A stretch of 40,974 bases of DNA from CAYXVF01 sp964468125 (GTDB lineage: Bacteria > Myxococcota > XYA12-FULL-58-9 > CAYXVF01), in contig CAYXVF010000054.1 of NCBI GenBank assembly GCA_964468125.1, positions 1 to 40,974 on the forward strand, read 5' to 3'. Numbering within the stretch: position 1 is the stretch's first letter; every line of letters begins with the position of its first letter. The position numbers and the translations under genes were made by a program. This document shows positions 8,923-15,854 of this stretch, one piece after another. Below the pieces are notes generated by a model that worked only from the letters and a program-made list of their open reading frames with translations, searched no databases and was not told where the DNA came from.

Positions 8923-9081
8923 ATGTTCATCGGGCATCTGCCAGCGGGGTATCTCGTTGCCGCCGGGGTGAGTCGCGGGCGACCCCGAGCGAGGAGCTGG
9001 TGGGCGGCCGCGCTGGTTGGAAGCGTCTTTCCGGACCTCGATCTGTTCTACTTCTGCCTTCTGGACGGTCAGCCCGGATGA
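8923..9081 (+). pseudogene. N-terminal fragment of a DUF457/YdjM-type membrane metal-dependent hydrolase
   Basis: MFIGHLPAGYLV and GSVFPDLDLFYFCLLDG are the opening of DUF457-type membrane proteins (putative metal-dependent hydrolases, usually 150-250 residues). The frame stops after about 52 codons, right where the histidine-rich metal-binding segment should follow. The stop overlaps the first codons of the next gene, itself lacking its N-terminus, so the two look fused by deletion. Confidence 0.65.
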
Positions 9082-9437
9082 TCCGAATCGCCCCGGACCA
9101 GAGCTATATCGCGATGGAGCTCGAGTACACCGACCCGGGTCGCAAGGTCTACGGACACGACGTGATCGCCTTCGACGGGGACGACGTGTTGAGCTCCTCG
9201 GTGAGCGGGGGCGAGGTCACCGTCGGCCGCTTCACGATCACGAGTTTTGTTCCGACCAAGTTTGGCTGGATCGCCACATTCGAGGGGAAGGGCGAGGACG
9301 ATGGAAAGCCCGCGGAGCTGCGATTCCAGTGGCTGCTGAACAAAGGTAAGCTCGCATACTCGAAGGAAGTGCGTCCCAAGGGCGCAGAGCGCTTCGACGC
9401 GCGCAACACGGTCCGGATGACACGCCCGCGAAAATGA
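9078..9437 (+). CDS. Uncharacterised small protein, probably the C-terminal part of a larger lipocalin-like protein
   Basis: ATG 9078 overlaps the stop of the DUF457 fragment (ATGA). The 119-residue product begins mid-domain with MIRIAPDQSYIAMELEY and consists of short beta strands (VTVGRFTITSF, AELRFQWLLN) with many charged residues. The beta-strand pattern suits a small barrel such as lipocalin-like DUFs. It has no signal peptide, although relatives of this kind usually have one. I suspect it is truncated at its N-terminus, since the deletion that removed the DUF457 C-terminus ends exactly here. No function can be assigned. Confidence 0.5.
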   Translation: MIRIAPDQSYIAMELEYTDPGRKVYGHDVIAFDGDDVLSSSVSGGEVTVGRFTITSFVPTKFGWIATFEGKGEDDGKPAELRFQWLLNKGKLAYSKEVRPKGAERFDARNTVRMTRPRK

Positions 9438-9452
9438 GCCGCTAGGAGCTGC

Positions 9453-10214
9453 TCAAGGGCAATCCGGAAAGCGCTGCTCGCCGAGTCGGGAAAAACATAC
9501 GTTCTCGGTCAGCACTTCCGAAACCTTCTCGAGCTTGCCTTCTCGGTGCATGGCAAGCAGGTCTTGCAGCGGCGTCTCGAGATCTTTGGCCTGGTAATTG
9601 TCGTAATCGAAGAACCACGCGTCTTGGATCTCGCGCGGGTTCTTCGGTACGCGAAAACGAACTCCACCACCATTTGTGTAGTAGCTGTAGGCGAGATAGG
9701 CCATCCGGCCGTCTGACTCGCGAAACCAAAACATGAACTCATCTTCGTGGTCCGCCCCACCGCCTTTTTCGGCGAACGTCACCCGCACGCGACGTAGGGT
9801 TTCGCCGTCGAGCTCTTCCGTTCCCGCATCGTGCAGCTGAACCGCTGGGTCCAAGATCGGGAGCGGCATCGACGCGAAGTACACGACCGAATTGACTTTC
9901 GCGTAGTCCATGTACTCGAGGATGTCGAACCAACGGGGGGATTCCTCGCCATCGACGAAGCGCTCTGTTCCGCCATTGCTGACGACGATTTTCGCCGGCC
10001 CCCCGGACATACAACCGGAGCCGCGGGTCTCGACCGCGTAGCGGAACGTGCCGCTGGGTTTCCGATCCATCGAGAAAGGCTCCCCGCGAAAGTCGAAATG
10101 GACCTCGGCATCGCGAAGACGCTCGCTCCCGTGCACGTCGATCGCCCGGCGGACGACATCCTCGGGAGAGACGGCGCCGGACATCAGCCAGACTGCGGCG
10201 AGAATCCGCGTCAT
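9453..10214 (-). CDS. DUF6503 family secreted protein
   Basis: 253 residues with a short signal peptide (MTRILAAVWLMSGAVS). Family-like blocks follow: VVRRAIDVHGSERLRDAEVHFDF, YAKVNSVVYFASMPLPILDP, and YLAYSYYTNGGGVRFR, then the end of the domain at NYQAKDLETPLQDL. These match DUF6503 proteins, common in Bacteroidetes and also seen in Myxococcota, of unknown function and probably periplasmic. The start is set by the one-base overlap TAATG with the preceding Hsp20-like gene, so the two are probably translated together. An in-frame extension to 10262 would run into that gene and lacks a signal-like sequence. Confidence 0.8.
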   Translation of the reverse strand: MTRILAAVWLMSGAVSPEDVVRRAIDVHGSERLRDAEVHFDFRGEPFSMDRKPSGTFRYAVETRGSGCMSGGPAKIVVSNGGTERFVDGEESPRWFDILEYMDYAKVNSVVYFASMPLPILDPAVQLHDAGTEELDGETLRRVRVTFAEKGGGADHEDEFMFWFRESDGRMAYLAYSYYTNGGGVRFRVPKNPREIQDAWFFDYDNYQAKDLETPLQDLLAMHREGKLEKVSEVLTENVCFSRLGEQRFPDCP

Positions 10215-10477
10215 TAGCGCCCGATGCGGTGAAAGATGACCGTGAGCACCCCGTCCCGGCATTCAGTGGCGAAGGTGTCGGCGTCGACGCCGTCGGGAAC
10301 CCGAACGCTCAGCTCGATTTTATCGCTGCGCTCTTTCAGCTCGACCCGTGGGCGCGCGGTGGCCCGGTTGGTCGTAGGCATGGAGAAGCTCGGCCAGGCT
10401 GACCATTCGATCTCCTCGAACATCTGAGCCAGAAGATCTCGCCGCTCGGAACCAGTGCTCTCGTGTCGCTCTCTCAT
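10214..10477 (-). CDS. Small alpha-crystallin/Hsp20-like protein (short form)
   Basis: 87 residues from ATG 10477, which follows GGGAGGAGGG at ideal spacing. The C-terminal half (PRVELKERSDKIELSVRV and then DGVDADTFATECRDGVLTV) matches the later strands of the alpha-crystallin domain, including the DGVLTV strand before the C-terminus. The front of the domain is replaced by a short acidic helix (LLAQMFEEIEWSAWPSF). It is therefore shorter than usual Hsp20 proteins (about 140-160 residues) and lacks the C-terminal I-x-I motif. The stop codon overlaps the next gene's ATG. Chaperone function is an inference; a CS-type fold is an alternative. Confidence 0.55.
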   Translation of the reverse strand: MRERHESTGSERRDLLAQMFEEIEWSAWPSFSMPTTNRATARPRVELKERSDKIELSVRVPDGVDADTFATECRDGVLTVIFHRIGR

Positions 10478-10979
10478 CTCGTTCTCCCTCCTCCCGAAAT
10501 TCAGTGTCTTCTCGGGAATCTTCCCAGCGCTCAGGGTCACATGGGTAAGCGGGATTCTTCAAGGACCGAGTTACGACGCGGCGCGCCGAGAAACGCGCAG
10601 TGAATCCCGGGGTGACGTACATCACGGCGCACGTGCCATGGCGTGCGTTGATCAGTCTTTCCTCTGCGAGTGCGAGCGCTTCAGGCGTGTCGCGGTTCAT
10701 GTGGATCCACACGTCTTTGATCCCGAGGTCCGCTGCCTTTTTGATCCAGTCCCGGGTCTCTTCGTTTGGAACCTCGAGGACCACTCCGTCTACCGAGTCC
10801 TTGAGCTCGCTGAGGTCGTGGAAGACTCGGTCGCCGTCGAGCTCGTCTAGGCTCGGATCCACGGCGAATACTGTCTTGCCGCTGTCTTTCAGTCCCCTGT
10901 ACGTGAGCTCGGGAAAGTTCTTCTTCGTTTTGTGACCCACCACCGCGTAGCGCTGATGCTGCCAGAAGGTCTCGCTCAA
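10320..10979 (-). CDS. CoA-binding (Rossmann) domain protein, YccU-like, with an aberrant C-terminal tail
   Basis: Starts MSETFWQHQRYAVVGHK with the nucleotide-binding turn. VFAVDPSLDEL, VDGVVLEVPNEET and DLGIKDVWIHM follow, then ARHGTCAVMYVTPGF, the standard end of the ~140-residue YccU-type CoA-binding fold. In relatives the protein stops soon after this point. Here the frame runs about 85 residues further as arginine-rich sequence that overlaps the Hsp20-like gene by 158 bases in another phase. The tail is probably not native; a frameshift or deletion near 10560-10600 is likely. Role in the cell unknown. Confidence 0.7.
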   Translation of the reverse strand: MSETFWQHQRYAVVGHKTKKNFPELTYRGLKDSGKTVFAVDPSLDELDGDRVFHDLSELKDSVDGVVLEVPNEETRDWIKKAADLGIKDVWIHMNRDTPEALALAEERLINARHGTCAVMYVTPGFTARFSARRVVTRSLKNPAYPCDPERWEDSREDTEFREEGERDERATREHWFRAARSSGSDVRGDRMVSLAELLHAYDQPGHRAPTGRAERAQR

Positions 10980-11047
10980 ACCACACGTCGATTATCCTTG
11001 CGGCGCGGACGAATCGCTCGATCGCATTCGCCCGGGCGAGCGTTCCG

Positions 11048-11904
11048 TTAGGCGCTCACGGCCGTGGGGAGCGTGACCGAGAAGCAGGCGCCGGTATCGC
11101 TCGACTCGACCCGAACGTCGCCGCCGTGGCTCCGAACCGGGTCCCCAGACACCGGCGCCGATGCGCACCGGCGGCACGCGCGCCGGCATCACGACACAAC
11201 TCGTCACATTGGAGCCGCGCAAGAAGAAGCTCACCGTTGCGCGCAACGTTGCTTCGGTTTCGGTCCACTCCAGGCTCGCCGCGCCGCGCTTTCGAGACAT
11301 GCTCTTCACCAGATCGCGAGCCATGCCGAGACCATGCTCGAGCTGCGAAGCGACGCCGTCGAGCTCGGCGAGGTTTTCGACATCGCGCAATCCCTCGGCC
11401 TGCGTAAACAAAATGGTGAGAATGTTGTTGAAGTCGTGTGCCAACGCGCGGGCGCGGTGGGCGGTGCCGACAACCGGCGTCCCCGCGCGCTCACGCGAGT
11501 AAATGAGATGCTCGGCCACAGATGAATACGTGACCGCACCGGCAATGTGGGTGCGCTTGAATACGGGCAACGCCTGCGCGCCGGAGCTCTGCATCAGGTC
11601 GAGCGCCTCCTCGAGCCGGGTCGACCAATTCACGCGCGGCTTGGGAGTGAGGCAGTCGATCGCGATCGGGAAGACGCTGTGCTCGAGCACCCGGATTACC
11701 TCGGGAGCAGGAAGGCGGCGCAAGATGCGCTCGTTGATCAGCACCGCCTCGACCGTCGCGTCCTCGTCATCGTCCACGTCGAACATCTCGAACTCGTCCG
11801 GGGCGATGAAACGTCACACCGACCTTGCCCTGGGGTAGTTTCTTCGCAAGCACCAAGACGTCCGGCACCGGCGGCAGCTTGATCGTCTCCGCAAACAAGG
11901 ACAC
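11048..11904 (-). pseudogene. Histidine kinase with CBS-like sensor, ATP-binding core deleted
   Basis: Three frames are needed. From a possible GTG at 11904 the sequence reads SLFAETIKLPPVPDVLVLAKK and KLPQGKVGVTF. It shifts frame near 11815 into APDEFEMFDVDDDEDATVE, a CBS-like segment (RLEEALDLMQSSGAQALPVF) and the phosphoacceptor helix ALAHDFNNILTILFTQAEGL with its conserved His. After VVMPARVPPVRIG the HATPase domain should supply the N, G1 and G2 boxes. Instead the sequence jumps, out of frame, to VRSHGGDVRVESSDTGACF, the last strands of that domain, and stops at 11048. About 60-70 residues including all ATP-contacting motifs are gone. No response regulator is adjacent. Confidence 0.75.
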
Positions 11905-12106
11905 GGCATACTGAGGCTTGGGGGAAGGGGGGGACGGGCGCGTCAGTCACGGGGGCTTCTCGCGCTGGCCTCGGCAATCGTTCCTCAGTTTCACGTGAGC
12001 AAATCGCTGCTGGCAAGGCGCTTCGCCTCGTTTCACAGTGGCGGCAAAGCGCGGTCTGTGTGCAGGGACAAGCCGTCTCTCCGGCCGGATTTGTCCTTGG
12101 CCTGGA

Positions 12107-12730
12107 TCAGTCGGTGCGAACGGCGATGCCCGCGACCTCGAAGCGGGCGCCAAAGAGCAACGGTTGCGTGATGATGAACGCGCGGGCGGGGTACTTTCCG
12201 TCGGCAAAATACGTGCGATACACCGCGTTGAAGGCCTCATAGAGTTTCGCGTCGGAGCAGAATACGCGGACGCTGACCAGGTCGCCCATGGTAGCGCCGG
12301 CGGCTTCCACGCTCTTCTTGAAGCTCTCCATGGCGAGCCGCGCTTCCTCTGACGGATCGTCCGGGGGCGTTCGCGTTTCGGTCTCGAGTCCCAAGGTTCC
12401 CGAGATGTGGATCGTACTTCCCGCGACGACTGCCGCGCTGAATGGCAGCCCCGAGGCGTCGCCGTCGGCCGGAATGTGCTGGAGCGATGACGCGGGAGCA
12501 GCGCTCGGAGCCGCGGACGGCTGTCCCACTTCCGCCTCCGGTTGGGTTTCATCGATCATCGCGTCGGAGGCGCTCGTTTCGCCTACGACATCCGTCTCGT
12601 TTTCGGTCTTGCTGACCAGACCCATCGCGCGGGCGAGGAGGTTCTCGCCTTTGCTGCGCAGGATTCCGATCGAAAACAGAATGATCGCGAGTACGACCGC
12701 GAAGAGCTCAAGTTTCTGTCGGTTGGTCAT
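12107..12730 (-). CDS. Membrane-anchored RidA/YjgF family protein
   Basis: 207 residues. ATG 12730 follows GGGAGG by six bases. A single N-terminal helix (LFAVVLAIILFSIGIL, about residues 9-24) is followed by an Ala/Pro/Glu-rich linker of about 60 residues and then a RidA domain (about 82-207). Family marks are FSAAVVAGSTIHISGTLG, GDLVSVRVFCSD and GKYPARAFIIT, whose Arg in PAR is the imine-substrate arginine of RidA. RidA proteins hydrolyse reactive enamine/imine intermediates, normally in the cytosol. The anchor and linker would tether this one, probably facing the periplasm. Its neighbours are remnants and give no context. Confidence 0.85.
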   Translation of the reverse strand: MTNRQKLELFAVVLAIILFSIGILRSKGENLLARAMGLVSKTENETDVVGETSASDAMIDETQPEAEVGQPSAAPSAAPASSLQHIPADGDASGLPFSAAVVAGSTIHISGTLGLETETRTPPDDPSEEARLAMESFKKSVEAAGATMGDLVSVRVFCSDAKLYEAFNAVYRTYFADGKYPARAFIITQPLLFGARFEVAGIAVRTD

Positions 12731-12769
12731 GAGGTCCTCCCTGACGACGCTCTATCAGGGAACCGCGAC

Positions 12770-12870
12770 TCAGCTGAACATCTTCTCGAACGCTGCTCTC
12801 ATCTCTTCCTCGGGCACCTCCTGCAGGTGTTTCGCGATGATCCAGTGTCCGCCGGCTTGTTGCCGATGGG
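12770..12870 (-). pseudogene. Possible short protein remnant between RidA and the ligase fragment
   Basis: Minus-strand reading gives GGHWIIAKHLQEVPEEEMRAAFEKMFS in two blocks (GGHWIIAKH, then a charged amphipathic helix) ending at a stop at 12770. GGHWIIAKH resembles the N-terminal beta strand of cytochromes P450; the following helix does not fit a P450. It may be two spliced remnants or chance. Nothing firm can be said about function. Confidence 0.2.
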
Positions 12871-12889
12871 CGAGGCGCCAACGCGCTTC

Positions 12890-13306
12890 TCGAAGACCCA
12901 AAGCACCTTTGGCGAAGTGCGGTTGGTCGATGCGGACGATCGCGACGTCCCGGACGGGACACCCGGGGAGCTCTGCCTCCGGGGACCCACCCTCTTCAGT
13001 GGCTACTGGCGCGACGAGGAAGCGAACGAGAAGAATTTTCGCGGCGGATGGTTCCACATCGGTGACGTCTTCGTGCGGAATCCCGACGGCACACTCGATT
13101 TCGTCGACCGGGTCAAATACATGATCAAGAGTGGCGGTGAGAACGTCTTCCGCCTCGCGCGGGAACACGACTCGGCTGGGCCCTACGTCGACGCGGTGAA
13201 GCTCTCGAGTGAGGTCCACGTGCTAGAGGAGCAGGAGTCGCCCTCGATGCGCGCCATTTGGCATGCCGCGGAGGCGTCCGTGCCGTACGAGACGCCAAAG
13301 AAGTGA
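12890..13306 (+). pseudogene. Fragment of an AMP-dependent acyl-CoA synthetase/ligase
   Basis: GEVRLVDADDRDVPDG, PGELCLRGPTLFSGYWRDEE and GGWFHIGDVFVRNPDG are the core motifs A5-A7 of ANL-superfamily adenylating enzymes. FVDRVKYMIKSGGENV is the hinge motif A8. The A1-A4 part, including the P-loop that binds ATP, is missing upstream. After GGENV the sequence changes to unrelated residues (REHDSAGPYVDAVKLSSEV) and ends about 45 codons later without the catalytic Lys of motif A10. Intact relatives have 500-550 residues. Only about 70-100 residues are ligase-like, so it cannot be active. Confidence 0.75.
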
Positions 13307-13313
13307 CGTCTGC

Positions 13314-13817
13314 TCAGGACGCTTTGCCGACTGAGCTCGCTTTGTCTCCGGTCCACTTGTCGAGGAGGGCGCGCGCCTCATTCGTCGCGCGATTCGTTGC
13401 CGCGTCGTGATTCGGCTGTTTCGCGCACAGCTCGATCACGTAACCGTTCGGGTCCCGGAAATAGATCGAGTGAATGAAGTCGTGGTCCGAGACACCACGG
13501 GTCTCGATCCCCCATTCCTTGCCCTTCTTCAGCATAGGCTCGAGCACACTCTGGTCCACTTCCAGCGCGATGTGCAGCTCGAAGTCGTGGTACTCCTTGT
13601 AATCTTGCTCGCGTGCCTTCTCCTCGAAGAACGCCAAGTACGAGCCATCGTCCATCTCGTAGAACGTGTGTAGGGCTTCGGTCGGGCGACCGCTCTTGGT
13701 GACCTCGAGCCAGAGCGTGCAAGCGAGCGGCAGTCCTAGAAAGTCCTCATAGAACTTCCGGGTCGCTTCCGAATCGATACATCCGTACGCGTTGTGGTGC
13801 AGGCCTTTGATTGCCAT
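13314..13817 (-). CDS. Glyoxalase/bleomycin-resistance (VOC) family protein
   Basis: 167 residues. ATG 13817 is preceded by AAGGAGG seven bases away; in-frame sequence further upstream belongs to the opposite-strand GST remnant and is not coding. The N-terminus GLHHNAYGCIDSEATRKFYE supplies the first metal His of a VOC fold; DFELHIALEVDQ gives a His in the second module and DPNGYVIELCAKQP the C-terminal Glu. The spacing is that of type I extradiol dioxygenase/glyoxalase-like VOC enzymes. A 35-residue charged tail follows the domain. Substrate cannot be inferred; the adjacent broken GST hints at electrophile detoxification but may be coincidental. Confidence 0.85.
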   Translation of the reverse strand: MAIKGLHHNAYGCIDSEATRKFYEDFLGLPLACTLWLEVTKSGRPTEALHTFYEMDDGSYLAFFEEKAREQDYKEYHDFELHIALEVDQSVLEPMLKKGKEWGIETRGVSDHDFIHSIYFRDPNGYVIELCAKQPNHDAATNRATNEARALLDKWTGDKASSVGKAS

Positions 13818-13949
13818 GTGTGCGCCTCCTTGGCAGCTCAGGCGGAAGCATTCTCTTTCGCAGGCGCGAAGGTAGGCATCCGTGTTGGGCCGTCGAGGGC
13901 ACATCGAAATCGTTAATGACTGGCATCGAAACTTTGAATCTTGCCCGGT

Positions 13950-14187
13950 CGAGTCCGACGATGCCGGGGGAAAGAAATACCTCGTAGGCGACAGCGCGTC
14001 CATCGCCGACTATTTCGGTGCCGGGCTGCTCAGTTGCAGCGAGCTCATTCACTTGGATCTGTCGAAGTACCCGAACGTGCTCGGATGGTACGCGAACATG
14101 AAAGAGAACCCGAACTGGGGCAAAATCACGGAAGCGCGCAATGGTTTCGCGGCGAGCACCGCGGACCAGCCGTTCATTCGCCCGTGA
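13950..14187 (+). pseudogene. C-terminal fragment of a glutathione S-transferase
   Basis: KKYLVGDSASIADYFGAGLL is the conserved GST C-terminal helix with the N-capping box (S-x-x-D). LDLSKYPNVLGWYANMKENP matches the next helices, where GSTs have 'YPN...W...M...P'. The thioredoxin-like N-terminal half that binds glutathione is absent, and the upstream sequence in this frame is not GST-like. About 75 of some 210 residues survive. It ends normally at 14187. Confidence 0.7.
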
Positions 14188-14241
14188 GTTGATGGCCTCC
14201 GGGCGCGAGCGGGCCTCGGCCCGTGGCGTTTCAGTGGCGAA

Positions 14242-15234
14242 TCAGGAAAATACCGAATGGTCGCCGAGCTCGGCCGCCGGATTCTCGCGGTCGAGCGCCT
14301 CCCGGTAGAAACTCTCGAGCGTATCGCCCCCATGCGACGGGGTTGCGTTCTCGTCGTAGCATCCTCTCTTTTCGTCCCAAACGAGCATCGACTCGGTCGC
14401 GTAGTATCGACCAATCTTTGCGAGCTCCGCTTTGTTCTTCAGTGGAGGGATGATCCATGAGGCTAGCGAGAGGCCTCCAGAGATCAGATCGAAGACCCAC
14501 AAGGGGACTCGTTTGAATCGAGGCTCGCGACCGAGGAGCGAGAAGAGGAGCTCTCCCTGCCTTCGGGGAGTGATCGCGGGACCCGGCCCTCCGACCGGCA
14601 GCACCGCGTTGTGCTTGCTGGGATCAGTGAGGCATTCCGCCATGAAATGCGAAAGGTCCCGCTCGCTGATCGGTTTGCACGCGGTCATCTTTCCATCTCC
14701 AAGGAGAAGAAAAGGTCTCCCGTCTCGCACCCGTCGTATTTGCCCAGCGAGCGACTTGAAGAAGGCGGTAGGGCGAACGATCGAGTGGATGATCGGCGAG
14801 GCGATGAGCTCACGCTCGAAGGCCAGCTTCGCTCTCTGGAATTCGAGCAAAGGTTTTTGCACGCACATCGCCGAGAGCAAAACGAACTGGCTTGCTTCGA
14901 GGCGACTCGCTTGGCGCAGCAGGGTGCGATTCGCCTCGCAGTCCACCACCCAAGCGTCGGCCGGTGTCCCACTTCGACTCGCGAGGCAGCTGAATATCGC
15001 GTCACACCGTCGGCCTTCGAGTGCACGGTTGACGTCGTCGGGATCCGTGACCTGTGCCGCGACGACTTCGGCACCCGGGAGCGCTCGCTTCACGTCCTCT
15101 AGCTCGAGCTGCCCGCGCACCCCCGCGCGCGGTCGAGAAAGAACGGTCACAGAGTGGCCTCGTGCCAGCAGCTCGCGCACGACGTGTTGTCCGATGTAGC
15201 CCGTGCCGCCGGCGACGACGATTCGTTGCCCCAT
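14242..15234 (-). CDS. NAD(P)-dependent reductase of the BciA-type (divinyl chlorophyllide 8-vinyl reductase-like) family
   Basis: 330 residues. The Rossmann motif GGTGYIG (residues 9-15) is followed by blocks strongly like BciA: FSCLASRSGTPADAWVVDCE, SQFVLLSAMCVQKPLLEFQ, and IVRPTAFFKSLAGQI. MTACKPISERDLSHFMAECL and KIGRYYATESMLVWDEKRG complete the match. BciA reduces the 8-vinyl group of divinyl (bacterio)chlorophyllide in phototrophs. No other bacteriochlorophyll genes are visible here. Homologues in non-phototrophs are possible, so the pigment role is not proven and I give no symbol. The start is ATG 15234; length is normal and there are no frame breaks. Neighbours are unrelated. Confidence 0.8.
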   Translation of the reverse strand: MGQRIVVAGGTGYIGQHVVRELLARGHSVTVLSRPRAGVRGQLELEDVKRALPGAEVVAAQVTDPDDVNRALEGRRCDAIFSCLASRSGTPADAWVVDCEANRTLLRQASRLEASQFVLLSAMCVQKPLLEFQRAKLAFERELIASPIIHSIVRPTAFFKSLAGQIRRVRDGRPFLLLGDGKMTACKPISERDLSHFMAECLTDPSKHNAVLPVGGPGPAITPRRQGELLFSLLGREPRFKRVPLWVFDLISGGLSLASWIIPPLKNKAELAKIGRYYATESMLVWDEKRGCYDENATPSHGGDTLESFYREALDRENPAAELGDHSVFS

Positions 15235-15323
15235 GACTCGGGACTTAGCGCGCGTCGACGCCTCGGCTCAAGCTTCGAGGTGCGCGTTGCGCGCGTCGCT
15301 GGAGCGCTTACCCTTCCTCCATC

Positions 15324-15854
15324 GTGAAACGCTGGATCCAGCTCACCCCTTTGCTCGCACCGCTCGCTCCGGCGCTCCTGCTCGTGGGGGCGCTCTTTGG
15401 AGGCTCTCGTGCGCCAAGCTCGGAGGAGCTGCTCGCGCTCGCGCCTCGCTTTGCGACGACGGACAGCTCGGAGCTCTTCTTCAAGAACATTCGCTCCGTC
15501 CACTACGAGAAGCGAGATGGGCCGGCTGAAGGCTACGATCTGTACCATCTCCGGGGCTTGAAGGATGCACCCATCGAGCCTTTCATCGTTCAACATTGGC
15601 TCACCGACCGCGCCTACGTCATGTATGAGGCGGACCGGGGACCTTCGGAAGTCACTATCGACGGAGAGACGGTTGCGCTCCCTCGCGACCTCCCGGAGCG
15701 CGCTTTTTTCACGACCATGACCCTGTGCGCGGCTTTTGAGCGGGGAGTGGAGGTCTTCGACGCTGAGGGGGAAGACCTCGCGAAGAATCGTCGGCATGCG
15801 AAGCTCTTCTTGCGCCTCTGCAGAGACTATCTCGAGCTCGTCGATCTCTTCTGA
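15324..15854 (+). CDS. Uncharacterised exported protein
   Basis: 176 residues. ATG 15324 begins a typical signal peptide or single anchor (MKRWIQLTPLLAPLAPALLL, continuing to about residue 27). The mature part has no motif I recognise: a mixed alpha/beta region with FFKNIRSVHYEKRDG and then HWLTDRAYVMYEADRGP, and a C-terminal helix (RRHAKLFLRLCRDYLELVDLF). Two cysteines sit in the C-terminal half. The 3' end overlaps the end of the convergent carboxypeptidase gene by 28 bases. Codon pattern and GC look native. Function unknown. Confidence 0.65.
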   Translation: MKRWIQLTPLLAPLAPALLLVGALFGGSRAPSSEELLALAPRFATTDSSELFFKNIRSVHYEKRDGPAEGYDLYHLRGLKDAPIEPFIVQHWLTDRAYVMYEADRGPSEVTIDGETVALPRDLPERAFFTTMTLCAAFERGVEVFDAEGEDLAKNRRHAKLFLRLCRDYLELVDLF

